Shown here piece after piece: positions 23,897 to 34,765 of a stretch of DNA of 64,000 bases. How positions within the stretch are numbered: the stretch's first letter is position 1; each line of letters begins with the position of its first letter. The DNA is taken from assembly GCF_042100115.1 (NCBI RefSeq), contig NC_091277.1:62001-126000 (forward strand). The letters run 5' to 3'. The notes under the pieces were generated by a model. That model did not search any database. It saw only the letters and a list, made by a program, of their open reading frames with translations, and was not told the DNA's origin. Source of the DNA: Alternaria dauci. Taxonomy: Eukaryota; Ascomycota; Dothideomycetes; Pleosporales; Pleosporaceae. Position numbers and translations under genes: made by a program.

Positions 23897-24504
23897 GTTG
23901 TTGGTTTGGTGTTGTCTGGGTTGTCTGTGTCGCTTGTTTGTGGTAATGTGTGCCTATTGCATCGGGAGGCTTGAACGATTTATATGTGAATGAAATTGGA
24001 TACCTGCCACGCTGTAGCCATCTCATGACTCTGCTTGAGTATCCTGAAGTCGAATGCATTGTATAATACGCATCAACGGCACTTTCCATACGCAGATAGT
24101 GTACCTGGAATGACGTTGCGTACCTGTAATGGCGACAGTTGCGACAGTTGCGACCCTTTGGAGGTTGTGCGCAGCTAGTACATGTTCAAACACACTAGCA
24201 AGCTTGGTAGCTTTGCGTCTGCAACCAGAAATGAATTCCGCATGCGGGCGATGATTGGCTGGAGCCGGGACGGCGATGACGGTCTAATGATCGGCGACGC
24301 AGCACAGCCCGGCAAACGCCGTGCTCAACCTCAGACAACGTCAGTGCACATGCGTGCCAACCAAATACGCATACGCAGGTGCATGCTGCACTCTAGTGTG
24401 TCCCTGAGAGACCGCCTGATATGCCTCTTTACTCTTGTTGGCATGCCATCCACCAACACTACCTTTCTTGTACACTTGATTCTTGAGTATCCTGCATCTA
24501 CGCC
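23897..24504. promoter_or_regulatory. Divergent promoter region, GH10 / glycosyltransferase
   Basis: A 608-bp spacer between two divergent genes. It has a short direct repeat of GCGACAGTT near 24130-24155. A 189-codon ORF running 24182-24751 is out of frame with the downstream gene and is not supported. Confidence 0.5.
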
Positions 24505-27364
24505 ATGGAACCGGGGAAAAGGTTGTCAAATTTTGCCGAATTACCTGGTGATTTCCCGATGGATGGCGACTCCAAAGGCCGCGAAGATCCGGAGAAGACT
24601 GGTGATCGGAAGTCTGTCAAGCTTAGCAGTTACCAGGAATCTTTCTCAACCACCACATCAGCGGACACATCCAATGATGGGAAGCTCAAGACCGGAGGTA
24701 AGACTTAGGACTGTTTTATTCTTCAAGCGAATTGACACTGATGTTTCATAGCGGATGGGCGCATCAACATCGATCTGAACTCCAAGGCTGTGAGGACGCT
24801 GTCACTGCTCTACGGTGGTGATCTTCCCAAAGACGTACCGGAAGATGCGCCACCAGCATATTCAGAGTTTGCAGAAGGAACGGACCGCTACAAGTCGTGG
24901 CCTGTCAAACTCAACATTGTCATCCAAGTTGTTGGTAGTCGAGGAGACGTCCAGCCTTTTATCGCGCTTGGTGACGAACTTCGGCGGTATGGCCACCGCG
25001 TGAGGCTAGCAACGCACGACATGTTCCACGAACTCGTACGGGGCTCTGGTTCTGGTCTGGAATTCTACCCAGTCGGTGGTAATCCTTCAGAACTGATGGC
25101 GTACATGGTCAAGAACCCCGGCCTGATCCCTAGCGTCGAGAGCCTGCGGGCTGGAGAGATTAAGAAGAAACAGTTGATGGTCAAGGAGATGCTAGAAGGG
25201 TTCTGGAGGTCATGCATTTCGTCAGACACACTCACCCATGAGCCGTTCGTAGCAGATGCTATCATTGCGAACCCGCCAAGCTTTGCACATGTCCACTGCG
25301 CGCAGGCTCTTGGAATCCCTGTCCACATGATGTTCACTATGCCATGGTCGAGTACGCGAGCATTTCCACACCCACTGGCCAATCTGAAGAATGCCGAGGG
25401 CAAGCAAAGCGCTGCAAACTACCTGTCATACGGGGTCGTCGATTGGTTGACATGGCAAGGGTAAGTCACTTACACAAGATTGAAAAAGCATCCTTGGCTG
25501 CATGGACTACATGACGCTAACGCCGGACCCAGACTCGGTGACGTTATCAACCAATGGCGCCAGACGCTTGACCTGGAGCAGGTGGGGATGTTCGACGGCC
25601 CTAGTCTTGCGAGCACACTGGTCATTCCTATGACTTACTGTTGGTCTCCGGCCCTTGTACCGAAACCCCTAGACTGGCCGGCCCACATCGACGTCTGTGG
25701 ATTCTTCTTCCGGGATCCTCCTCGGTACGAGCCGCCGGATGACCTTCGCTCCTTCATCGAGAGTGGACCACCACCTGTCTACATAGGATTCGGCAGCATC
25801 GTTCTTGAAGATCCACAAAGGATTACCGCAGTGATCTTGGAGGCTGTCAAAGCAAATGGTTTTCGTGCCATCGTGTCCAAGGGATGGTCGAAGCTGGGCG
25901 ATCACGGAGAGTCTCATGAAGATGTCATCTTCATTGGTGATTGTCCCCACGAGTGGTTGTTTCAGCACGTTGCTGCAGTAGTGCATCACGGTGGTGCTGG
26001 AACGACCGCGTGTGGCTTGCTGAACGGCAAACCCACGACCATTGTTCCGTTCTTCGGAGAGTGAGTTGCACATCCGCTCATTTGCGTCGGTGATTATTCT
26101 AACTAATTGTCAGTCAACCATTCTGGGGCCAGATGGTAGCCGCCGCAGGTGCAGGTCCGATGCCTATTCCTCAGAGAGACATCACAGCCGAAAGCCTCTC
26201 CGAGGCAATCAGGTTCTGTTTGTCGCCCGAAGCAGCGAGTGCCGCTGCAGTCATCGCACAGAAGATGCAATCTGAAAGAGGCGTCGAAACTGCCGTCATG
26301 TCTTTTCATCGAAACCTCCCCGTTGCGGATATGACTTGCGACGTTCTCCCTCACTTACCAGCAACATTTTGTATGGAGAAGCGAGGGCACGGGATGAAGG
26401 TCTCTTCATTGGCTGCAGAGACCATGGTGCTGAAATTCCCAAAGGATGCAAAGAACCTGAAATTGTAAGTTTTGTGTGTTGTACTTTGTGCTTCGACAAA
26501 TCTCCCCCTGCAGCCGTTCGCTGACTTGTCCGCAGATACGAGAGCAAACACGTCACGATAGAGCCTCGCCGATGGGATCCTATTTCCGGTGGAGCGTCTG
26601 CAGTCCTCGGCACCTCTGTCGAACTTGCATCGTGCGTTACTGGCATTTTCACAAAGCCAATAACAGAGTATCGAGACGATCGCGACTGGCGTGCCTACGA
26701 AGACGCAAAGTTGGAAGCTGCGGAAGCGTCCAGCAGCAGTGCCAATCGTACCAACAAATCCGAACTATTGTCCGATAGCGCAAGCGCCGTGTCATCGACA
26801 AACAGCGTTGTTGCGAAACGAAAACCCATCTCGGCAGGTCAACTGGCAGGAGCCTCTGGAGCGAGCATTGCGATGTTTGCCCCGAAGGCTTTGAAAGGCA
26901 TGACAGTCGATATTCCTCTCGCTATCACCGATGGTCTCAAGAATGTGCCTCGACTCTATGGTGAAACGCCTCGTGACCACGGTCCTGTGACAGGTTTTAC
27001 GAGCGGCGCAGCTGTTGCGGGCAAGACGTTTGCATGGGGCTTCATTGATGGAGTCAGTGATATCGTCGTGAAGCCATACCAAGGTGCTCAGGAAGATGGT
27101 TTCAAAGGCGCTGCAAAAGGGATGGGCAAAGGTATGGCCAGCATGGTGACAAAGACTGGCGCAGGCATGTTTGGTCTCTTTGGGTATACAAGCGCGGGTA
27201 TCGCAAAGAGTCTGAGATCGGCAGTCTTTACGAAGACCAGGAAGAGCATAGCCGAATCGAGGCATGCAGAGGGGAGGTGGCTGGTTGAGAAGGACGTACA
27301 CAGTTCTGAGGAAGCTGAGAAGATCATTACAGGTTTACTAGCGCGGAAGAGAGGGAAGCAATGA
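24505..27364 (+). CDS. Sterol 3-beta-glucosyltransferase-like enzyme (GT28/GT1)
   Basis: Five exons (24505-24697, 24752-25460, 25533-26060, 26114-26464, 26536-27364) encode about 869 residues. The N-terminal GT28 fold begins [20 protein letters not shown], and the nucleotide-sugar site is seen in [12 protein letters not shown] and [12 protein letters not shown], followed by [12 protein letters not shown]. This is the UDP-glucose:sterol glucosyltransferase (Atg26/UGT80) type catalytic region. The membrane-binding GRAM and PH domains of Atg26 are absent. The C-terminal 270 residues carry a Gly/Ala-rich segment ([19 protein letters not shown]) found in related fungal proteins of unknown purpose. 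The predicted reaction is transfer of glucose to a sterol or other lipid at internal membranes; the true acceptor is uncertain. Confidence 0.87.
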
Positions 27365-27885
27365 GCATAAAAAGGGCGTGGTGGAATGAGATCTTTTGGA
27401 AGGCTGTCAGGACATTGTTCGGTAGACCTTGAGCAACTGTGTTCACAAGAATTGTTGCGTCGCAGACTTAATCAGATTGCGAATCACAGCAAACTACGTT
27501 TGATTAGCATGCGTGAAAGGGGGTAGGACGTATCAGCGCAGGAACCCATCTATATGCCCGTGGCTGCAAAGCTGTGGAACAAAGGGTAAGCGCGATTTTC
27601 AAGATATGTTGTTGTCATGGGAGAAGGATTCCCGCGGCTTTCGTTCGTGTCTGTGAAGTGTCGCGCGCACCAGAGATACTTGTATATCCGTAGTAGGTAG
27701 CTAGTAAGGGTTTAGATATCTTTAAATTTAGTAGAAAACGTATAAAAGGCTAAGGTATCTCCTCTAGGGGGTAGTCTAAGTATCTCTTTTATAGAGAGTA
27801 TTAGAATCTCATTAAGTTTATTACTTTTATCTTAAACTCTAACTCTGACTCTGTTATATATCATCTTACTACTAGTTATCTGTTT
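27365..27885. other. Intergenic with AT-rich, CpG-poor boundary segment
   Basis: From about 27690 to 27885 the sequence becomes AT-rich and nearly free of CpG, with many TA steps. This fits a small remnant altered by repeat-induced point mutation, or simply an AT-rich spacer. It lies exactly at the left edge of the metabolite cluster. No transposase reading frame remains. Confidence 0.5.
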
Positions 27886-29596
27886 TTACCTTTTCCTAAA
27901 CTCTACTGTTGCCTCCTGACTCGGCAAATACTGCGTCTCAACACAGAGACTATTCGGCCTCTTCTGCCCCTCTGAAAATCTAACATCATAGCCCATAATG
28001 ATGTGCGCCATAATCGCCTTGATCTCCTGCGTTGCAAAGAATCTCCCAGGACACGCATGCCTTCCGTATCCAAAGCTCATACTCGCAGGATTCGACGCTA
28101 CATATTGTGCCTTGCCCTCGTTTTCCACACTCTCTTCTCGTAGCTTGGAGAAGCGCCATGGATCATATGTCTCCGGATCAGGATAGAGAGCTGGGTTCAT
28201 GGTGATAGCTTGTGTCGGGATGCCGATTGTAGTGTGTGCGGGAATGATGAGACCCGAGGACAGTGTAAACGGCCTATGAACTACGCGTTCGAAAGTGATG
28301 AGCAGAAGCGGATTGAAGCGTTGGGCTTCTTTCATCCAACTATCCATCTTGACCATCTTCAGGAACCCTTCTTTCGATATCATTCCATCTTTGTCCATTA
28401 CACTGGCAATTTCCTTGCGCAGTTCGTGGATAATGTATGGTCTTTCGCATAAATCGAAGAGCAGCTGTGCTGGAGCTGCAGCAGATGTGTGGATAGCTGC
28501 AAAGGAAACTTTCAACAGTATTCCCGCAAGGAACTTCAAATCCTTTTCTTCGCCCTTGGCTTGTTCATCCATCCAATACAATAAATCCATCGCTTTATCT
28601 TGCCTCTTCCTCCTGCTATCTATCAGAGGTATTGCAGCCTCTTCAGCGGCCTTATAATGCTTGGCTATATTTCTAAGCTCTGGAATAAAAGGTGCAACTA
28701 GGAGTTTCATGAACACGGGGTACTTCTTCAGTTTCTGCGCCCCGATGAAGCCGTCGATGGCGAAGGCGATGCTTGCGACAACCCAAGGCTTGTTGCGCGA
28801 AAGTGTAGTTCCGCCGAACATGGCAGAGGAGACGCGCGCAACGATCTGGGTTAGGGTTGAGACGACAGATATTGGCGTCCAGTCTGGTGCATATGTCAAC
28901 TTCTGAGCGTCCGTGGGAACAGCGGATGGGTACACTTACCGTCACACAAAGGAAAGTGGTCCTTCACTGAGTCAAAGATTTCCTGTTGGACGGCAGGCAT
29001 GACGTCCGCGAGATGGTGGTTCAATTGGGCTTTAACAACGCGTGGGTGAAGAGTTGAGCGGCTTCCCATGGTGGTGTATTTGCCTTCAAACATCTATCGA
29101 ATAAACTTAGTCTCAAGCATCATAGCTAGGGATAATGCGAAGATTCTCGTACTTCGATGAACGTAGCAACGAAATCTACGTGATCAATTGGTGCGGACTT
29201 TAGCTCCTCGAGATATTTCGATGGAATCATGAGTCGTTCACCAAGTGGGCTCGGGACGTAGAAGAAACCTCCACCTGTCTAAGACTAATGTTAGAATGCG
29301 GTGCGACGTATTGGTGAGTTTGGAATCACTTGTACCTCCTTGTAGCCTTCTAATAGCATTTCCTTCGCTTGCGTTCGAAATCTTTCACGGTTGAGTTGGA
29401 TACTTTTGACATCATTGCCTCCTACGACAGGGATACCTGCGATCAACTTTTGCCTTGGTCCTTTGAAGAACCCTCTCAGAATGTAGACAAATATAGTGAG
29501 AGAACAACAGTATGCGAATACATGACTCAAGTGGTGTTGAAGCAATCGAAGGTTGATGCTGGCTTGAAGGCTTGCAGCGTATGTTGCAAGCTGCAT
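27886..29596 (-). CDS. Cytochrome P450 (cluster P450-1)
   Basis: Exons 29596-29336, 29278-29153, 29093-28940 and 28883-27886 give about 512 residues. A membrane helix near the start (FAYCCSLTIFVYILRGFF) suggests ER anchoring. The I-helix is SFAAIHTSAA, with His-Thr in place of the common acid-Thr pair, as in many fungal P450s. ExxR is EAQR, the meander region reads DPWRFSKLRE, and the heme site is FGYGRHACPGRF with Cys at about residue 458. The type is like fungal CYP503/CYP512-related diterpene and terpene oxidases; the exact family needs alignment. It shares a divergent promoter with the PLP enzyme gene and likely oxidises the terpene scaffold. Confidence 0.92.
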
Positions 29597-29875
29597 TATT
29601 CTTGGCCAATTTTTCCCGTTAACCCGAGGACGTAGTTTTGTGTTGTATGATCACGATTCGAGTCGTGATTGACAGGCACTTGATGTGGAGTCTCAATGGT
29701 TGGCTCGGGGTGATACCACAAGTAGATTAAACCCAGTCCTTTTACCGAATTAGGAAAGATCCCGGGTCTAGTTTCGTCTTGGCTTCTTTAGCAGCACCAT
29801 CTACTGTGATACCTATCGCATGCCTTTCATCTCGTCAAGACTTTTTGTTCAGTATCATTTGCTTCTACACGAAAA
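29597..29875. promoter_or_regulatory. Divergent promoter, P450-1 / PLP enzyme
   Basis: A 279-bp spacer between opposite start codons. It contains a 20-bp near-perfect palindrome described separately. Confidence 0.65.
29650..29669. promoter_or_regulatory. 20-bp palindrome, candidate regulator site
   Basis: ATCACGATTCGAGTCGTGAT: the 7-nt arms ATCACGA and TCGTGAT are perfectly complementary and the six central bases have only one mismatched pair. It lies 54 bp upstream of the P450-1 start codon and about 207 bp upstream of the PLP gene start. Zn2Cys6 regulators often bind such dyads. Binding is inferred. Confidence 0.5.
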
Positions 29876-31788
29876 ATGGCACCAGGTGTTGAAGACGAGA
29901 ACAATGTTGCGGCCACGAACGGCACGAGCCGTACAGATAGCTCAACGACCAACGGTACAAACAACAGCCACAAAACATCCAACCCAAACGGTATTACCTT
30001 GTCTCAGCTGCCGGAGAACCATGATCCTTTGCAACCGTACAAGATTGATAAGTTTGACGACGGCCTGAAATACGATACCCTTCAGATTCATGGAGGACAT
30101 CGGCCCGATAAGGAGACCCATGCTCGGGCAGTACCCATTTATAACAGCGTGGTATGTATGACGTTTGAGTTTCTAGTCCCTTGTAGAGTACGAAAGGCTG
30201 ACACGAATGCAAGTCCTTCGTTTTCACTGATAGCAATCATGCTAAGAGAATTTGCTCAACCGAAGAGGGTGGTTACTTCTACAGTCGAATCTCCAACGTA
30301 AGCGCCGACATGGATCCAGAGCAGAAACAGACACTAAATCTAGCACACAGCCAACAGTTGCAGTTTTCGAAAAGCGCGCAGCCGCTCTCGAAGGTGGCAC
30401 AGCGGCCGTCGCCACATCCTCAGGTCAAGCAGCAATCTTCAACACGATTATTTGTCTCGCAGGAGCAGGCGACAATATTATTGCTTCAATCAACTTGTAT
30501 GGAGGAACCTACAGCCTATTCAAGACGTTGCTACCACGACTCGGCATCACAGTCAAATGGGCGAAGCGCGAGACAAGAGAAGAGTTCGAACAGTACATCG
30601 ATGACAAGACGAAGATGATCTTCGTCGAAACCATTGGGAACCCACGATGTAGCATTCCTGACCTTCAAGACTTGGGAGATCTTGCGCATGAGAACAATAT
30701 TCCCTTCGTAGTGGATAACACTTTTGGTGCATGCGGGACATGGTGTCGACCAATCGACTTCGGTGCGAATATCATTGTCCATTCCGCAACCAAGTGGATG
30801 GGTGGTCATGGAACCACATTAGGAGGCGTGATCATTGATTGCGGTACATTCGACTGGGGTAAAGCCGTTGATCGCTTTCCTCGCCTCTCAAACAAAGACG
30901 GGCCGATGAGTTTCTCCTACTGGAAATCTTTTGGCAATATTTGTTTCGCCATGGCAATGCGGATCGATATTTTGATGGAAGTGGGATCCGTGCTGGCCCC
31001 AGCCTCGGCACAGCAGTTGTTGATAGGCATGGAAACGTTGAGTATAAGGTGCGAGAGACATGCGAAAAACACGATGCAGGTTGCAAGGTTCTTGCAGGCG
31101 CATCCTAGAATTGCTTGGGTGAATTATCCGGGTAAGCCATTGTCCTACTTTTAACTAATCACGGCACGACAAATGACTTACATCTTATTTAGGCTTGGAA
31201 GGCAACATCTATCATGAGAACGCAAAGCGATATCTAAAGAACGGCTTTGGTAGCGTTCTGGCGTTTGGGCCCAAGGGAGGTGAAGTGGCGAGCAAAATGC
31301 TCATGAATTACGTCAAGGTCGTTTCGCATCAAACCAAGTAGGTTCTATGTTGTCTAAATCCAGGTTCCACGCTGATACCCCGCAGTGTTGGTGATGCTAA
31401 AACGCTGGCAACCCATCCATGGAATTCGACCCATGTGATCATGTCAGAGAAAGATAGACGCGAAGCTGGAATCACTCCCGTAAGTCCCTCTTCCTTGGTC
31501 TGCTATAGAAAAGACAACAACTGATCCATACATTCTCGACAGGCTTTCATTCGTTTCTCGGTCGGCATTGAAGATGTCCAAGATATCATTAACGATCTCG
31601 ATCAAGCTTTGGCAAAACTACCTGAAGATCTTCTCAATGCTTTTGATGAGAAGTTGATCCAGAAATTGGAAGCTCATGCAAAAGACGAATTCCTGATTGG
31701 TGATTTGGCTGATTATAATGATACGGATGTCTTGGTTTCGAAGACGAATCATCCACCTGGGCGGCAACAGGCTGTTGGGAGTTGTTAG
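29876..31788 (+). CDS. PLP-dependent Cys/Met-metabolism enzyme (sulfhydrylase-like)
   Basis: Six exons (29876-30151, 30214-30297, 30351-31131, 31193-31337, 31386-31479, 31543-31788) give about 541 residues. The fold is the O-acetylhomoserine sulfhydrylase / cystathionine gamma-synthase type: YDTLQIHGGHRPDKETHARA, YSRISNPTVAVFEKR, SSGQAAIFN, FVVDNTFGACGTW and the cofactor Lys at about residue 268 in HSATKWMGGHGTT. It is roughly 100 residues longer than MET17-type enzymes, with an Asn/Thr-rich leader of about 55 residues and a tail of about 50. Enzymes of this class inside fungal clusters (for example Fub7, CndF, FlvA) build unusual amino acids by gamma-substitution of O-acetylhomoserine. Position in the cluster suggests that role; a primary methionine-pathway role is the alternative. 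Confidence 0.9.
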
Positions 31789-32080
31789 TGAACAGAGCAT
31801 ATGTATCATACAAGCCCAGATTGGATTGCTTTTGCTGCGTAATTCGTTCGACCCTTCTTGAAATAAAGCTGCAAGGTTCTATGCTTGTTGTCATCCGCCG
31901 TTGTTGTAATGTGATGTAGCGATTCAGGGCTCACGTTTTGACTGCGTCCTCTCACTAGGCGGCTATCTGACTTTAAACTAGTAAGCTGTTCAGGCACCGT
32001 AGGAGGCGAGCATAATAAGTAGTCAATTGTTCTATGATATTCTGTACCGTCAAGTGCTCAAAGTCTAGTAGAGACTATAT
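31789..32080. other. Convergent 3' spacer
   Basis: A 292-bp spacer between the 3' ends of the PLP enzyme and terpene cyclase genes. No motif seen. Confidence 0.4.
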
Positions 32081-33180
32081 CTATACAGGATGGTACCTCG
32101 AGGTCGTCGAGCTCCACACTTCATTCCCACTCATTTGAAATTCTAGACCCTTCATGAACATCTTCAAGTCATAGCTACAAGATTGGCCAGAGGCCAGTCT
32201 GTTCACAACAAGTTGCTTGTGTCGCAATTCCCATTCCCGGCACATGACCCACAGGACTCTCTTCGTTGACGGTATGCTCAGCGTCATCTCTGCCGATAGC
32301 ACAGAAACGGCGGAGCAGAGCACAGCACCTTCTTTGTGCCCGACTTTGGATGCTTTCAGCTCCTTATCCCAACTGTAGATATCGTTTACAACGGAGATGT
32401 GTCTTGAGCAGTTTGTTTCCATTTCCTTGATGGAATTCAAATCTTGCTGATCGAGTCTCAATTTCATTGTGAATCGAATCAGACCAGAGAGCAACCTGCG
32501 AACATTAGTAATGCTCGAAACGATGAGACCTTGAAGTGGCAAAAACTGACTTACCCTTGACCCACGTCTTTCTCTCTATATTCCAGATATTCTCCTAAGG
32601 CTTTTATACAGAGGCGCTTCGTATCAACCTGCGCTCTCATGAATGTGAAGACCGGCTCTTTCATATCATCCGCTAGCTCGATATCGCAGGCGCGCATGTC
32701 GTTCCACAAGTCATATGTAATCCATTCCACAGGAACACTATGGTTCGGTCGCGTCGTTCCTCGTGAAATTGCAATCAGATGTTCGTTGTACGCGGACCCT
32801 TCTTCTAATGACATGAACTCGAGCTGGTCTGCAATCACTCTACAAATCAATGTCCCTAATTGAGCAAGGTCGTGGTGCAAGATAGAGGTCAACATACCAT
32901 CGATGAGGAACAGCAGGGTGATCAAGCGACAGGCAAGAGCTATCCTGTCGTCCAATGCTAGCGGAAAGTAGTAGCATGTCACACGCGAAAATCCTACAGC
33001 AACAAACTTCATCCTTGCTCTTTCATTCTCAAACGGCCAGTGTTTTAAGAAATAGTCATCAACTTCGGCCGTTACTTCTCGCTCGTTTTTGTGGATTTGG
33101 GCTCGGAAGATTGTCTGCGGGACCTCGTTTCTGACAGATACCGCGGTGGACGACGGGGTCGTGGCGTCGCGTATGGTCAT
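32081..33180 (-). CDS. Aristolochene-synthase-type sesquiterpene cyclase
   Basis: Exons 33180-32898, 32828-32555 and 32495-32081 encode about 323 residues, the usual size of class I fungal sesquiterpene synthases. The first intron is 69 nt (23 codons) and in frame; left unspliced, the aspartate-rich motif looks broken, but splicing restores LIDDQLE (Asp94, Asp95, Glu98). The NSE triad is VNDIYSWDKE (Asn223, Ser227, Glu231) and the C-terminal motif WSSTTSRY is intact. Blocks such as SLEEGSAYNE, EYLEYREKDVG and VMCREWELRH match aristolochene synthase closely. The expected reaction is cyclisation of farnesyl diphosphate with Mg2+ to aristolochene, the eremophilane precursor of PR-toxin-type compounds. 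A close product variant is possible. Confidence 0.92.
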
Positions 33181-33472
33181 CTTCGGCAAAAAATAAATAA
33201 AGACAAGGCTGTACTATTACGGGCAGGGAGGTATCGAGCAGCAATGAAAGTGGTACATAAGTAGTTAAGAGATCTGGGGCCTTCATTTAGGGGTCCGCTA
33301 ACCTCAATAGGAAGTGTTGCGAGGCGCGTTGCCGTGTTAAGAAGTCCCAGATTTGTACATTGACGCGCCGCATTTCTTTTTTGAGTATCTCTTAATCAGT
33401 GTCAGGTAACGTGAATTGATTGAGCGTTAAAGAGATCTCTCCTAAAGCAATGATTCCAACTTAAAATTATTC
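33181..33472. promoter_or_regulatory. Upstream region of the terpene cyclase
   Basis: A 292-bp spacer holding the cyclase promoter and the 3' end of the SDR gene. I did not find the ACGA/TCGT palindrome here. Confidence 0.4.
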
Positions 33473-34494
33473 TCATGGCACGTCGCGAAAATCTGTAGCG
33501 GCTTGCTGCATCTTGGTCTTCTCCAGATTTTCATGTCCAAACCAAAGACTTCGACACTCACTCAAATTCTCTTCAAGCTCAGTAAAAGAGTCTCCCAAAG
33601 TGAGAATGGTCCTTCCGTTCCACCTTCCAGGTCGCTGTATCCATTCACACCCATCCTTCCCATAACCTTGCACTTTACGTGACTCTTGCGCAACAGCAGA
33701 GTATGCGACTGCTAATGCTACAAATTCTGCTGTGCTAACGGGAAGTCCTGCAGCTAGGATCGGGCCGGCTAAGTCCATTGGTAGTAATTTTGTGATCGTC
33801 GCTGCAGGGACAACTGCATTGATCGTGGTGTTGCAATCGCGAATGAGCGATCGCATTGCGCGCATGTAGTTGATCAACTGCAAGGCCAATGTGTCAGCAT
33901 TTAAACGCTTCTTTGTGTTTGCAAATGCTGTCTTTACTTACAGCTGCTTTTGTCCCACTGTATACTGGCAACGTCTGTTCGGGTAGATAAGCAGTTGCAC
34001 TCGAAGTGATGACAATGCTACCAGCAATTGCGTTTTTTTTCATCAAATGGAGAGACAACTTGATGAAGTTTAGGGTTCCTCGAAGATTGACGTCAATGAC
34101 TTTGTACGACGGTTCGAGTAAATTGCCGTAGTCGTCATAAGAATCAGTCATGTATGTCCCATCTTCATCGATGCCTGCATTAGCGACAGCAATGTGTGGT
34201 GGTCCTGTAGTCGCGAATGCAGCAAGTAGATCTGCCCAATTGGATATGTCACATTTTATATATGTAACACTAGGAGTTGTCTCTTCCGGTTTGTCGATAT
34301 CAAGGTTGTAGACTGTGGCGCCCTTTGTTGCCAGCAGTTTTGCTGTAGCGAGGCCAATTCCACTCGAAGCGCCTTCCTACCAGCGTCAGAAATTACCCAT
34401 CTATAACTTTCACTGGAGATTACCTACCTGAGATGATAGCGACTGTTCCCTCAAGCTGCGGTACGTCTCCTTCTGCGATTTTAAGCGACGTCAT
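33473..34494 (-). CDS. Short-chain dehydrogenase/reductase
   Basis: Exons 34494-34428, 34372-33942 and 33877-33473 encode about 300 residues. The Rossmann cofactor motif is ISGGASSGIGLA, with the first Gly made at the splice junction, followed by YNLDIDKP (acidic residue favouring NAD). VANAG, VDVNLRG-like DVNLRGTLNF, ITSSATAY and the catalytic YSGTK (Tyr and Lys) are present. It resembles 15-hydroxyprostaglandin-dehydrogenase-like fungal SDRs and probably interconverts an alcohol and a ketone on the terpene scaffold. It starts 271 bp from the divergent P450-2. Confidence 0.92.
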
Positions 34495-34765
34495 TGATCT
34501 CCACTCTGTTGCTCCGGTTATGGTCTTATTGTTTTCGGATGATGGGAACCTAGTTATTCATAACATAGTAGTCATTCTTTGGGACTTGTAGTCTCGCATA
34601 TGGATTTTGCCGCTGTTACACTAATTGTTGACATAAGCACTGCGAGGTAGCCGATTGGTCTCGGAGTCTTGCCTTCTTTGGAACTGCGCACGGATCCTCT
34701 AGCATTTAACACCAACATTTCCGACCGGATATCTATCCAAGACGCTTCGTAATCCTGGCTTTACT
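34495..34765. promoter_or_regulatory. Divergent promoter, SDR / P450-2
   Basis: A 271-bp spacer. It contains CCGATTGGTCTCGG at 34651-34664, an inverted CCG-N8-CGG pair of the general type bound by Zn2Cys6 proteins. Such pairs also arise by chance. Confidence 0.45.

Noticed and set aside
24182..24751. 189-codon plus-strand ORF before the glycosyltransferase
   Set aside because: Wrong frame relative to the supported exon 1 at 24505, and no recognisable content.
32081..33180. Terpene cyclase with a broken aspartate-rich motif
   Set aside because: The broken motif is an artefact of reading through an in-frame intron; the spliced form is canonical.
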